Notes: generated by a model from the sequence alone, not told the origin. A stretch of 64,000 bases of DNA from Mixophyes australis (GCA_036250195.1 JAVHZZ010000002.1:367724624-367788623); one strand, 5' to 3'. Positions 11,938 to 23,751 are shown, counted from the first letter of the stretch. Program-made: numbers and translations.

Positions 11938-13920
11938 CAGGGCCGCCGAGAGGGGGGGGGAGCGGGTACTAATTACCCGGGCCCGGCATGTCAGGGGGCC
12001 CGGCCCGGGCCCTTGCGCTGCTGATTTTTTTAAATTTTTTAATTTTTTTTTTCAAAACGTTTTTTTTTCCTTTCCTTTTTTTTTTTTTTTTTTGGCAGGG
12101 GGGGGGGGGCTCGGTCGTTGGTGGGGGGAGCAGGCTAGTTTAAAAAAAAAAAAAAAACATACTCACCTGATCGCGGAGCCGGCATCCCTCCTCTCTGCTG
12201 CTCTGTGCTCTATTCAGACTGTCTGAATGCTGGGTGTGATGTCATCATGTCATGCCCAGCATTCAGTCAGTCTGGAGCAATGGAGCACAGAGCAGCAGAG
12301 AAGACCAAGAGAGGAGAAAAGGTAAGTGAAGGGAGGAAAACGAGGGGGGCACAGAGGGGTTAAAAAACGGGGGGGGGGGGCAGCATGACAGAGGGGTTAA
12401 AAAATGAGGGGGAGCACAAAGGGGTTAAAAAACGGGGGGGCAGCATGACAGAGGGGTTAAAAAATGAGGGGGCATAAAGGGGTTAAAAAACGGGGGGGCA
12501 GCATGACAGAGGGGTTAAAAAATAAGGGGGGGCACAGAGGGGTTAAAAAACGGGGAAGCAGCATGTCAGAGGAGTTAAAAACGGGGAAGCAGCATGTCAG
12601 AGGGGTTAAAAAATTAGGGGGAGCACAGAGGGGTTAAAAAACGGGAAAGCAGCATGTCAAAGGGGTTAAAAACGGGGAAGCAGCATGTCAGAGGGGTTAA
12701 AAAATGAGGGGGAGCACAGAGGGGTTAAAAAATGGGAAAGCAGCATGTCAGAGGGGTTAAAAAATGAGTGGGGGCACAGAGGGGTTAAAAAATGGGAAAG
12801 CAGCATGTCAGAGGGGTTAAAAATTGAGGGGGGAGCACAGAGGGGTTAAAAAACGGGAAAGCAGCATGTCAGAGGGGTTAAAAAATGAGAGGGGCACAGA
12901 TGGGTTAAAAAATGGGAAAGCAGCATGTCAGAGGGGTTAAAAATTGAGGGGGGAGCACAGAGGGGTTAAAAAATGGGAAAGCAGCATGACAGAGGGGGTG
13001 AAAAAATGAGAGGGGCACAGATGGGTTAAAAAACGGGGCAGTATGGCACAGTGGGGTTAATAAACAGGGGTCAGCACGGCACAGTGGGGTTAAAAAATGG
13101 TGGGCAGCATGACACAGTGGGGTTACAAAGGGGGGGGGGGAGGCATGGCACAGTGGGATTGAAAAAGGGGGGGAGCAGCATAGTATAGTCTGATGAAGGG
13201 GAGCCAGATGAAGGGGGCAAAAACAGCATGGAGGGCACAGTGTGATCATAAGGCATGGCGATGATGAAGGGGCACATTATTGTAATATTGGAGCTGGAGG
13301 AAGGCCTAATTATTAATCGTGGGTGCTATTGATTTAACGCTGGGGCTGGCTGTAATTTTCTAAATGTAGCCATTTTTTTTTCAAAATAGGTCCTTCAACA
13401 TTTCTGGATCCGGACAAGCCACAACTAAAGAAAGCAGCAGCCACAGGTGGAGAAAGTGAGAAGAACAGGTAGGAGAGAGCAGCACAGTGTGTGAAATGTT
13501 GTGATTCTAGTAGGGACAATACCAATTTTTGGTGAATGTTGTGTCCAATGTAAGGTGTAGGCCAAGACTGAACTGTTTGTGTACACACTGCATTGTTTGT
13601 ATACTACCCTGTGGTGGTAGATGTCCTGAAAGTCAGGAGTGCTTAAACATATGTGACGCTCCGGCGAATTGAGAGCCTAGTGGTTTTTATGTTAGCCACG
13701 CCCCAATGGCACGTTTGCCACGCCCCCAAATGCATGACCGCACCTCCCAAAATTTTTGCACTGCCGTTTGGCTAGCCACGCCCCTGAATATATGACCATA
13801 TACCTAATCTTTTTTGCGCCGCCGTAAGGCGGCGCAAAAAAATTTTGGGGCTTACTTCACTATGAGGGGGGCCCCATGAATTTGTTGTACCCGGGCCCTG
13901 AATTCTTCTTGGCAGCCCTG
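11938..13920 (+). mobile_element. hAT-6, near-identical tandem copy of hAT-5
   Basis: Flanked by GTGGGGGC at 11930-11937 and 13921-13928, with the same ends as hAT-5. It differs by a few homopolymer lengths and repeats all internal features: junction at 12319-12331, minisatellite about 12340-13160, exon-like relic 13390-13468. The flanking minisatellite variants are also the same, so duplication of a ~2.41-kb segment is more likely than a second insertion. Confidence 0.85.
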
Positions 13921-16900
13921 GTGGGGGCTATATCTGGGAAAACTATATGTGAGGGGGCTATATCTGTGAAAACTATATGTGACGGGGCTATATCAGTGAA
14001 AACTATATGTGAGGGGGCTATATCTGTGAAAACTATATGTGAGGGGGCTATATCTGTGAAAACTATATGTGTGGGGGCTATATCTTGGAAAACTATATGT
14101 GAGGGGGCTATATCTGGGAAAAATATATGTGAGGAGGCTATATCTTGGAAAACTATATGTGAGGGGGCTATATCTGTCAAAACTATATGTGAGGGGGCTA
14201 TATCTGTGAAAACTATATGTGAGGGGGCTATATCTGTGAAAACTATATGTGTGGGGGCTATATCAGTGAAAACTATATGTGAGGGGGCTATATCTGTGAA
14301 AACTATATGTGAGGGGGCTATATCTGTGAAAACTATATGTGAGGAGGCTATATCTGTGATAACTATATGTGAGGGGGCTATATCTGTGAAAACTATATGT
14401 GTGGGGGCTATATCTGTCAAAACTATATGTGAGGGGGCTATATCTGTGAAAACTATATGTGAGGGGGCTATATCTGTGAAAACTATATGTGTGGGGGCTA
14501 TATCTTGGAAAACTATATGTGTGGGGGCTATATCTTGGAAAACTATATGTGAGGGGGCTATATCTGAGAAAAATATATGTGAGGAGGCTATATCTTGGAA
14601 AACTATATGTGAGGGGGCTATATCTGTCAAAACTATATGTGAGGGGGCTATATCTGTGAAAACTATATGTGAGGGGGCTATATCTGTGAAAACTATATGT
14701 GAGGGGGCTATATCTGTGAAAACTATATGTGTGGGGGCTATATCTGTGAAAACTATATGTGAGGGGACTATATCTGTGAAAACTATATGTGTGGGGGCTA
14801 TATCTGGGAAAACTATATGTGTGGGGGCTATATCTGGGAAAACTATATGTGAGGGGGCTATATCTGTGAAAACTATATGTGACGGGGCTATATCAGTGAA
14901 AACTATATGTGAGGGGGCTATATCTGTGAAAACTATATGTGAGGAGGATATATCTGTGAAAACTATATGTGAGGGGGCTATATCTGTGATAACTATATGT
15001 GAGGGGGCTATATCTGTGAAAACTATATGTGTGGGGGCTATATCTGTCAAAACTATATGTGAGGGGGCTATATCTGTGAAAACTATATGTGAGGGGGCTA
15101 TATCTGTGAAAACTATATGTGTGGGGGCTATATCTTGGAAAACTATATGTGAGGGGGCTATATCTGGGAAAAATATATGTGAGGAGGCTATATCTTGGAA
15201 AACTATATGTGAGGGGGCTATATCTGTCAAAACTATATGTGAGGGGGCTATATCTGTGAAAACTATATGTGAGGGGGCTATATCTGTGAAAACTATATGT
15301 GTGGGGGCTATATCAGTGAAAACTATATGTGAGGGGGCTATATCTGTGAAAACTATATGTGAGGGGGCTATATCTGTGAAAACTATATGTGAGGAGGCTA
15401 TATCTGTGATAACTATATGTGAGGGGGCTATATCTGTGAAAACTATATGTGTGGGGGCTATATCTGTCAAAACTATATGTGAGGGGGCTATATCTGTGAA
15501 AACTATATGTGAGGGGGCTATATCTGTGAAAACTATATGTGTGGGGGCTATATCTTGGAAAACTATATGTGTGGGGGCTATATCTTGGAAAACTATATGT
15601 GAGGGGGCTATATCTGAGAAAAATATATGTGAGGAGGCTATATCTTGGAAAACTATATGTGAGGGGGCTATATCTGTCAAAACTATATGTGAGGGGGCTA
15701 TATCTGTGAAAACTATATGTGAGGGGGCTATATCTGTGAAAACTATATGTGAGGGGGCTATATCTGTGAAAACTATATGTGTGGGGGCTATATCTGTGAA
15801 AACTATATGTGAGGGGACTATATCTGTGAAAACTATATGTGTGGGGGCTATATCTGGGAAAACTATATGTGTGGGGGCTATATCTGGGAAAACTATATGT
15901 GAGGGGGCTATATCTGTGAAAACTATATGTGACGGGGCTATATCAGTGAAAACTATATGTGAGGGGGCTATATCTGTGAAAACTATATGTGAGGAGGATA
16001 TATCTGTGAAAACTATATGTGAGGGGGCTATATCTGTGATAACTATATGTGAGGGGGCTATATCTGTGAAAACTATATGTGTGGGGGCTATATCTGTCAA
16101 AACTATATGTGAGGGGGCTATATCTGTGAAAACTATATGTGAGGGGGCTATATCTGTGAAAACTATATGTGTGGGGGCTATATCTTGGAAAACTATATGT
16201 GAGGGGGCTATATCTGGGAAAAATATATGTGAGGAGGCTATATCTTGGAAAACTATATGTGAGGGGGCTATATCTGTCAAAACTATATGTGAGGGGGCTA
16301 TATCTGTGAAAACTATATGTGAGGGGGCTATATCTGTGAAAACTATATGTGTGGGGGCTATATCAGTGAAAACTATATGTGAGGGGGCTATATCTGTGAA
16401 AACTATATGTGAGGGGGCTATATCTGTGAAAACTATATGTGAGAAGGCTATATCTGTGATAACTATATGTGAGGGGGCTATATCTGTGAAAACTATATGT
16501 GTGGGGGCTATATCTGTCAAAACTATATGTGAGGGGGCTATATCTGTGAAAACTATATGTGAGGGGGCTATATCTGTGAAAACTATATGTGTGGGGGCTA
16601 TATCTTTGAGAACTATATGTGAGGGGGCTATATCTGGGAAAAATATATGTGAGGAGGCTATATCTTGGAAAACTATATGTGAGGGGGCTATATCTGTCAA
16701 AACTATATGTGAGGGGGCTATATCTGTGAAAACTATATGTGAGGGGGCTATATCTGTGAAAACTATATGTGAGGGGGCTATATCTGTGAAAACTATATGT
16801 GAGGAGGCTATATCTGTGAAAACTATATGTGTGGGGGCTATATCTGTGAAAACTATATGTGAGGAGGCTATATCTGTGAAAACTATATGTGAGGGGGCTA

Positions 16901-16960
16901 TATCTGTGAAAACTATATGTGTGGGGGCTATATCTGTCAAAACTATATGTGAGGGGGCTA
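13921..16960. repeat. 30-bp minisatellite, block E (about 101 units, with higher-order repeat)
   Basis: Same 30-bp unit. Rare variants recur every 1,050 bp (35 units): GACGGGG at 14881 and 15931; GAGGAGGATA at 14941 and 15991; GAGGGGACTA at 14761 and 15811; TATCTTGG at 14071, 15121 and 16171. At least two full higher-order copies and a partial third are present. Long frames on both strands are artefacts of the 30-bp period. Confidence 0.95.
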
Positions 16961-17178
16961 CAGCTTTTTTCCTGTATTGCTTTAGAAATGACCCACTGTG
17001 TATTAAGCCATCATATCTAGGTTTTCCTAAATGTTTCCCCAACCAAATTCCAAGTTCTAAATCCCGCCTACTTTTGTGTTGGCCCCACCTACATGTAAGT
17101 TGGCCCCGCCCACATGAGGCCACTTCAATAATTTTTTCCAGGACCACTTTAAGTTCCCAATCCGCCCCTGGTGCTCTG

Positions 17179-17382
17179 GTTTCTCTCCACAAACATACTA
17201 GTAAATTAATTGGCTGCTATTAAATTGACCCTAGCCTCTCTCTCTCTCTCTGTCTATGTATGTATAAATGTATGTTAGGGAATTTAGACTGTAAGCTCCA
17301 ATGAGGGCAGGGACTGATGTGAGTGAGTTCTCTACTGCGCTGCGCAATTAGTGGCGCTATATAAATAGATGGTGATGATGAT
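17179..17382 (+). repeat. tRNA-derived SINE, 3' part
   Basis: Continues the copy begun at 1454. It contains the tail block (TTTAGACTGTAAGCTCCAAT, GTGGCGCTATATAAATAGAT) and ends in GGTGATGATGAT. Confidence 0.8.
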
Positions 17383-17682
17383 ATAATTCTATAACTTTTT
17401 TTATGCACATGCTACCAGAAAGAAAAATTTAAACACATTTTATGGACTAATATTCCATGATTTTAGCAGTTTTGTTTTAGACATTTCAGAAGCTTTGCTA
17501 ATGCAAAACATTTTGCACTAAATATACCCTCAGAATGACCAATTAGTAACTGTTCTTGTCTCATCACTCAAGATAATAACATCAAGATATATGATAAATT
17601 AATTTATTTTCTATTTAACTCTTTAATTATAAATTATTTGATACAATAACCAGTGAATTCATTTGTGACAAAAAATTCTTAC

Positions 17683-17889
17683 CATCAATGGAAAACAGGG
17701 GTAGCTCCGGGCACAGCTGGTTTCACAGTCCGTGCCGTCAAAGAAACTTGATCTTGATGGGGTGTCAGGAGAAAGGTCGGTATCGTGATCCAGCCACTGA
17801 CCCCAATGCATGAACATGAGTGACCTATCAGCATCCAGTGTCAGCTTCTCAGTAGGAAAGCTTACGATTTCATTGGACACTGCACGTGC
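17683..17889 (-). CDS. Haem peroxidase exon 7: distal haem site
   Basis: This 69-codon exon (phase 0 in and out; acceptor TTTACTAG, donor GATG|GTAAG) encodes [19 protein letters not shown] and then [20 protein letters not shown]. By family knowledge, GQ..DHD carries the distal Gln, the Asp that forms a covalent ester to haem, the distal catalytic His (codons 17790-17788 and 17787-17785 for Asp-His) and the first calcium-binding Asp. CETSC and CFPL Cys pairs follow. All key residues visible here are intact, so the gene is likely functional. It is separated from exon 8 by the giant repeat cassette of intron 7. Confidence 0.95.
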
Positions 17890-18247
17890 CTAGTAAATAT
17901 GTCAGGTAAAGACATTACAGTTGTGTAACTGAGCTGTTAAAAAAAATTAATCTCAGTATAAACAAAAATAATAACATCTACAAAGTTCCTCATTTATGCC
18001 ACTGGTTCCTAGTGAAATGATAGGATTTAGCCTTACAAAATGGCCGCCTCCACTGTGTGTAGGCAACAAGAACACTTTATCCTCTACATAAAATAACATG
18101 TCAACATACCAGATTGTGGGGATCTAGTTTTAAATTTAAAGGGGCTTCTCAATTTAAAATGAATAAATGGCATTCATATTTTTATAATCTTCCCCATAAT
18201 ACATCATTTTTTTCAAATCAGCAATCAGTTACTGGGCTGATTGAACA
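17890..18247. other. Intron 6, proximal part, nothing recognised
   Basis: AT-rich intronic sequence between the exon 7 acceptor and the hAT MITE. No ORF or repeat end is supported. Confidence 0.4.
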
Positions 18248-18508
18248 CATACTTGCCAACTCTCCCGGAATGTCCGGGAGACTCCCGAAATTTGGGTCAG
18301 TCTCATGGATTCCTGGGAGAGCTGGCAAATCTCCCACATCCCTCTACTGCCGTGATTCGCGGTGAATCGCGTCATTTAGGCCCCCCACCCCGTGACAAAA
18401 GTCATTTCCCACGTGGGGATGGGGCCAAAATGACGCATTTGGCCACGTCCCGTCCCCCTCCCGCCACGCCCCCTCCCGGAAAGAACTTGCGCAAAGTAGG
18501 CAAGTATG
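18248..18508. mobile_element. hAT MITE (CATACTTGCC type)
   Basis: The inverted ends CATACTTGCCAAC and (reverse) CATACTTGCCTAC are flanked by ATTGAACA at 18240-18247 and 18509-18516. It is 261 bp and non-coding, with a hairpin TCCCGGAATGTCCGGGAG near the left end. Confidence 0.88.
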
Positions 18509-20070
18509 ATTGAACAGTGTACAGATACTGTATATACACTGCTCAATTCCCTGCTCCCCTCCTAAATGGAAATTATTTGATGGGTCTGCAGGACCGCATT
18601 TCCATGAAGCTCTCCTAATTAATTGGTAAACTGTAATGCATTATATATATGTATAACAATCTATATTGGAAACTAGCAGTATAGTGTGCTATCAAATGTA
18701 GACCATTATAGCCAAGTCTGCTGACAGCAAGGGTCTGGCTGGCAGATTTTAGCCCAGGAAGGCGAGTCTTGGCTCACCAGCCTATTAGGAGCATTTTAAA
18801 GGAAAAAAAAATGCAGGTAGCCCAGTGACCCAGCCTTAGGTAGCCCACTATGGTACTGGTCCATCTACTTCAGTTCTGGGTGTGGTCGCTCCTTGGGAGC
18901 CCCCCAGCCTAGGCTGCATGCAGTATAACTCGTGCCTGTGAAATAGTTTCATGAAGGTTGGGAGTAGAACACATAGTGGTGCATAGTGTCTTCACCTCTC
19001 AAGCGGTGCTGGCATTGACGGCTATTACTACATCATGTATTTGGGGAGTGTCAATTATTAATTTTAAGAGTAGAACCCATAAAATTCAACAAATGTGTTT
19101 GTGAAGAACTGTTGCCAATTCTGTACTACTATTTTCACTAAATATAAAATTGACTATGAGATAACTAGTTTCAGAGGTATCTTTTTTACTGTTGTTTAGA
19201 GATGAGCGAAGCTGTCAAAACAGTTTAGTGGAATATTTGCATCATTCCACATTTGGCTGCAGAAGGATGAAGCAAACGCGGTTCTCAAGTTTTGTATTGA
19301 TGGAACTTTGAAACTCTGCAGAGCAGCCTATTCCACCGGGACATTGTAACACAATTTTATTCATCTCTACAGTTATCTACAGAAAGCTCAGGTTCGCCCT
19401 TAGTGGGGTTTTCAGTTACCCAGAAAATCCCCTTTCTCTAATCATGGAACCGCCCGATTATTAGGTATATTAATTTTACTATATCACATTGTTTGCAGCC
19501 TATGAAACATCTCGATGAGCATCTGCATATGTTTTCATGGACATTGGCCTCAACAAAATGGCCACCATCACTTTTGTCTCTAAGGTATTATTTTAACAGT
19601 TTTCTATTTAGTGCTCTAGTGTTTGTGTGACATAGAAAATATAGAAAGTAAATGACCTGTTATCATCTGCAGTCTGATGTCCAGCACTGGGTAAGTAAAT
19701 ATAACAATAATTTCAATAGATTTTATTTTAATTGGGCGTGAGAGGAGATTAAAATTAGCTTTGGAGAGTACTTTTAATATGGTTAGAAAGTCAGATTTAT
19801 TTAAAGCAGTGTTTGCATTAATGTGCAGCTTAATTTATGCCTCATTCTTCTTCATGTAACATTTTATTACATTTATGTATATTTTACAAACAATTTAAGT
19901 ACAAAAAAGTGTCTGTTTCCGGTTGAAGCAAGTTTGTTTTTGTTTTGTTTTTTGCTTTGTTCCAAAATCAAACATTTGGAAGCCCCCCCCCAAGGAAGAA
20001 GGGAAGAAGTGTTGTTCTTTCAATGTGTTTTGAGGCATTTTTACTGAGATGCAACTGATCTATGAATCTA
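18509..20070. other. Intron 6, middle part; one weak MITE candidate
   Basis: Mostly unrecognised sequence. At 19197-19370 TAGAGATGAGCGAA and (reverse) TAGAGATGAATAAA face each other about 170 bp apart, suggesting a small MITE, but no clear target duplication was found. Confidence 0.35.
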
Positions 20071-21632
20071 CAGTCATGGCCAAAAGTTTTGAGATTGACA
20101 CAAGTATTGGTTTTCACAAAGTTCGCTGCTTCAGTATTTTTAGACCTTTTTGTCAGATATTGCTATGGTATACTGAAGTAAACTTGCAAGCATTTCATAA
20201 GTGTCAAGGGCTTTTATTGACAATTACATTAAGTTTATGCAAAGAGTCAATATTTGCAGTGTTGATCCTTCTTTTTGAAGACCTCTGCAATTCGCCCTGG
20301 CATGCTGTCAATCAACTTCTGGGCCACATACTGACTGATGGCCGCCCATTCTTGCCTAATCAATGCTTGGAGTTTGTGAGAATTTTGTTTTTGTTTGTGC
20401 ATTCGCCTCTTGAGGATTGACCACAAGTTCTCAATGGGAGTAAGGTCTGGGAAGTTTCCTGGCCATGGACCCAAAATTTCAATGTTTTGATCTCTGAGCC
20501 ACTTAGTTATCACTTTTACCTTATGGTGCTCCATCATGCTAGAAAAGGCATTGCTCGTCACCAAACTGTTCTTGGATGGTTGGGAGAAGTTGCTCTTGGA
20601 GGATGTTTTGGTACCATTCTTTATTCATGGCTGTGTTCTTAGGCAAAATTGTGAGTGAGCCCGCTCCGTTGCCTGAGAAGCAACCCCACACATGAATGGT
20701 CTCAGGATGCTTTACTGGTGGCATGACACAGGACTAATGGTAGCACTCACCTTTCCTTCTCCGGACAAGCATTTTTTTTGATACCCCAAACAATCTGAAA
20801 GGGAATTTATCAGAGAAAATTACTTTACCTCAGTCCTCAGCAGTCCTATCCCTGTACCTGTTGCAGAATATCAGTCTGTCCCTAATGTTTTTCCTGGAGA
20901 GAAGTGGCTTTTTTGCTTGCCTTCTTGACAAAAGGCCATCCTCCAAAAGTCTTCGCCTCACTGGGAGTGCAGATGTACTCACACCTGCCTGCTGCCATTC
21001 CTGAGCAAGCTCTGCACTGGTGGTGCCCCGATCCCGCAGCTAAATCAACTTCAGGAGACGGTCCTGATGCTTGCTGGATGTTCTTGGGCACCCTGAAGCC
21101 TTCTTCACAACTATTGAACCTCTCTCCTTGAAGATGTTGATGATCCGATAAATGGTTGATTTAGATGCAATCTTACTAGCAGCAATATACTTGCTTGTGA
21201 AGCCCTTTTTGTGCAAAGAAATTATGACTGCACATGTTTCCTTGCAGATAACCATGGTTAACAGAGGAAGAACAATGATTTCAAATACCACCCTCCTTTT
21301 ATAGCCTCCAGTCTGTTATTCTAACTCAATCAGCATGACAGAGTGATCTCCAGCCTTGTCCTCGTCAACACTCTTACCTGTGTTAACGAGAGAATCACTG
21401 ACCTGATGTCAGCTGGTCCTTTTGTGGCAGGGCAGTTATGCAGTGGAAATGTTGTTTTTGGGATAAAGTTCATTGCTATGGCAAAGAGGGACTTTGAAAT
21501 TAATTGTAATTCATCTGATCACTCTTCATGACATTCTAGAGTATATGCAAATTGCCATCATAAAAACTAATTCAGCAGTTTTTTTGTGAAAAATAATATT
21601 TGTTTTATTCTCACAACTTTTGGCCATGACTG
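20071..21632 (-). mobile_element. Tc1-like transposon with decayed transposase
   Basis: The ends CAGTCATGGCCAAAAGTTTT and its near complement at 21611-21632 are flanked by TA (20069-20070, 21633-21634), as in Tc1/mariner. The 1.56-kb length is usual. On the minus strand a transposase runs from about 21291 to 20250 in broken frames: an N-terminal helix-turn-helix region (ending near 21040), a central FSD catalytic segment, VWGCFSGNGAG, and a C-terminal PIENLWSILKRRMHKQ with the third acidic residue. The region of the second catalytic Asp is frame-disrupted near 20530-20560. It is therefore non-autonomous and inactive. Confidence 0.9.
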
Positions 21633-22703
21633 TAATGTTTAAGGGGCTGCAATCTAACAAAAATATTTGCTTAATTGTAGCTAGCATGGGGAAATGTATA
21701 ACCTAGACAAGGATTTCCCTGTATGCAGGCTATAAGCAATCTCAGGTGGTTGTGTCTGCCCGATATCAGTCCTTTCACACCTGCACACATTGATGTTCCA
21801 TATACCTTGCAACTAGGCCATGCTCTCAGGGGTGGAACATGGCATCAGCAGTCTACACAGCAAAATGTGAAGGAGGGCGGAGCCGGGCCTGTATACACTA
21901 CCGAGGCCACTGACGTGCTCCTTTTAGCATTTGTGGGTGACATTGCCCATGGAGTGGCAGCCGGCCCTGTACATGCACAGAAGAGGCCCTACTTTGCTTT
22001 TCTGAGCAAGAGTAGAGTCGAGGCCTCAAGAGAGTTAACCTGGATTTGCTGAACCCTGTAGGGACCACAGTCCCTGCAGTGGCTGTAGATACGCCACTGA
22101 CCCAAACAATGTTTCCTTTAGGATAAGTAATTCAGAGAGGAAAACGTTAAAAGGTCTCCACTCTGTATAGCAGCATTTCCAATTTGCAGTATTTTTTTCC
22201 TAGCCAGTTACATTTTAACACTATAATTTCCACATCATTCAGTTATACGGATCATTAGTACCAAGATAGTGTATTGTAAGAGGTTCATGACACCCTAACA
22301 CAATTAACAGAAGGTGTTATGGGAAAGAGAAGTCAAATAACGGTCAATGTAGTGAATGGTGAGCTTTGCAATGGACTTACTAGAACCATCATAAAAGCTA
22401 AGTAAAGTCTAATATAAGTATAATAAATGTATAATTCTTATACATTAATTTCTATATATTTACATGATTACAAATACAAAGGTAAAATTAGAGCTGTGAA
22501 TAATTGCTAATTAAACACGGGCTTAGTTCATCCAAATTATTATTTTTTTCCCTATTGGAGCGGATAAAAAAAAGTTTACGTGGAGAATCTTAGAAGCTCA
22601 ACATTGGAAGCATTGAACAATTTCAACTTTTGTTGTGGAAAAGTCTCAATTCATTTTTTTTCTATTATTGGCTAACATGGCACAACATCTTACTAATTAT
22701 TAC
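21633..22703. other. Intron 6, distal part, nothing firmly recognised
   Basis: A possible degraded hAT fragment at 21828-22101 starts CAGGGGTGGAAC and ends GATACGCCACTG, but flanks do not match. The rest is AT-rich intron leading to the exon 6 donor. Confidence 0.3.
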
Positions 22704-22833
22704 CAAGGGTAGAGTGAACCCATTGATGGGAAGGCTCTGAGTCCAGCCCCGTGGAAGTGAGACACCATCTTCATATTCTGGGTTAAGTACACGCAAATAG
22801 CCTGTATTGGACGCACCAAGGATAGGTTTTTTT
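22704..22833 (-). CDS. Haem peroxidase exon 6: LGASN...YEDG segment
   Basis: The acceptor TTTCACAG is followed by seven As; the donor is CCCTTG|GTAAT. The exon enters in phase 2 and leaves in phase 0. The frame gives KKPILGASNTGYLRVLNPEY and then EDGVSLPRGWTQ, which aligns with the LGA.N....R.LP..YEDG.S.P.GW core found just before the haem-binding exon. No stops or indels. Confidence 0.92.
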
Positions 22834-23123
22834 CTGTGAAATATATGTTTGAACAACCATTAACTGTAGCAGTGGTAGTATATCACCAGAGAATGAGAAC
22901 AATTGAAATTAGGGTGTATATTATATATAAAATTAATAAAAGTATTGTGCAGTTTTACAACTGCTTTGTCACATAAAGCCAACATTATTATGATGCTGTA
23001 GCAAAATGGAACGTTCAGATACCAAAATATAATAATGTAAACGTGTTGCGGATAAAAAAAATGTGTGCGTTGCCCTGACTTTCCACTGAACTATACGGTC
23101 AGCTTTTTTTTTTGGAATTTTCT

Positions 23124-23161
<38 letters not shown>

Positions 23162-23344
23162 ATACAGGGTTTTGTCATTATTGAAAAAGTAAACCATACC
23201 ATATAAAAAGTTACTAAAAGGAATTCTTTCGAAGTGTTCACTTCTAAGCATTAAGCAGCCTGATGGCTTTCATTTGGCAATCCTTTTTCTCCGACACTTC
23301 TGTCATTTACCCCCATTGTGTGTTTCATTGAAGCGGTTTCTTAC
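22834..23344. repeat. Intron 5 with a TA microsatellite
   Basis: A (TA)n run lies at about 23128-23158. The rest of this ~510-bp intron shows nothing recognisable. Confidence 0.6.
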
Positions 23345-23465
23345 CTATTGTTGCATTCTCCAGTGATGCTGCGGTAGGGTGAAGTATCACAAATTTTTGG
23401 TAGGTACTGATAGGCACAACCACTTAGTTTTGAAATAATTTCCTTCTGTTCGTTGGTGAGTATAT
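23345..23465 (-). CDS. Haem peroxidase exon 5: start of mature region
   Basis: Bounded by TTCTTTAG and AATAG|GTAAG (phase 1 in, phase 2 out). It encodes DILTNEQKEIISKLSGCAYQ, then LPKICDTSPYRSITGECNNR. The LS..SGCAY and YR.ITG.CNNR motifs are hallmarks of the peroxidase family. The three Cys are those that usually form the early disulphides and link to the following exon. Confidence 0.93.
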
Positions 23466-23637
23466 CTAAAGAACAACATATATGCATAAGAAATGTTACT
23501 TAGTCTCATACTTCAACATGGAAAATTAAGATAAATGTGAAAATGAAAAAAACATAAGTGTAACCTAACAAACAAAATATCTTTATCATTTCCACAGCAT
23601 ACTGTTCAAATTATGCCTAATACTGTTTTATGCCTTA

Positions 23638-23640
<3 letters not shown>

Positions 23641-23709
<69 letters not shown>

Positions 23710-23717
23710 TCCTCCCT

Positions 23718-23751
<34 letters not shown>

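Larger units (their letters stand above)
1583..17170. mobile_element. 15.6-kb hAT-bounded satellite cassette (hAT-1)
   Basis: The left end CAGGGGCGGATTGG (1583-1596) and right end CCAATCCGCCCCTG (17157-17170) are perfect 14-bp inverted repeats. They are flanked by perfect 8-bp direct repeats GTGCTCTG at 1575-1582 and 17171-17178. The 8-bp duplication and CAGGG ends are typical of hAT transposons. Inside there is no transposase, only a short GC-rich hairpin region (about 1740-1890), an AAGGTAAGTGAG junction (1894-1905), five blocks of one 30-bp minisatellite and five younger hAT elements. The minisatellite presumably expanded after or during residence in the element. It occupies most of peroxidase intron 7. 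Confidence 0.85.

Noticed and set aside
9840..13588. Pro/Phe/Cys-rich minus-strand frames duplicated in hAT-5 and hAT-6
   Set aside because: They are translations of the GGGGTTAAAAAA minisatellite and its flank, and are identical only because the segment is duplicated.
1905..16960. CRISPR-like regular direct repeats
   Set aside because: Units are head-to-tail with no unique spacers, and the setting is a vertebrate intron. This is a minisatellite.
1848..17223. Very long open frames (up to about 1,110 codons) on both strands of the 30-bp array
   Set aside because: The unit length is a multiple of three and lacks stops in several frames, so open frames appear on both strands at once. No start context, domain or splice signal supports a gene.
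21828..22101. hAT element with CAGGGGTGG and CGCCACTG ends
   Set aside because: The flanking 8-mers (CATGCTCT and ACCCAAAC) do not match and the inverted ends agree only partly. Possibly a degraded fragment, not a supported element.
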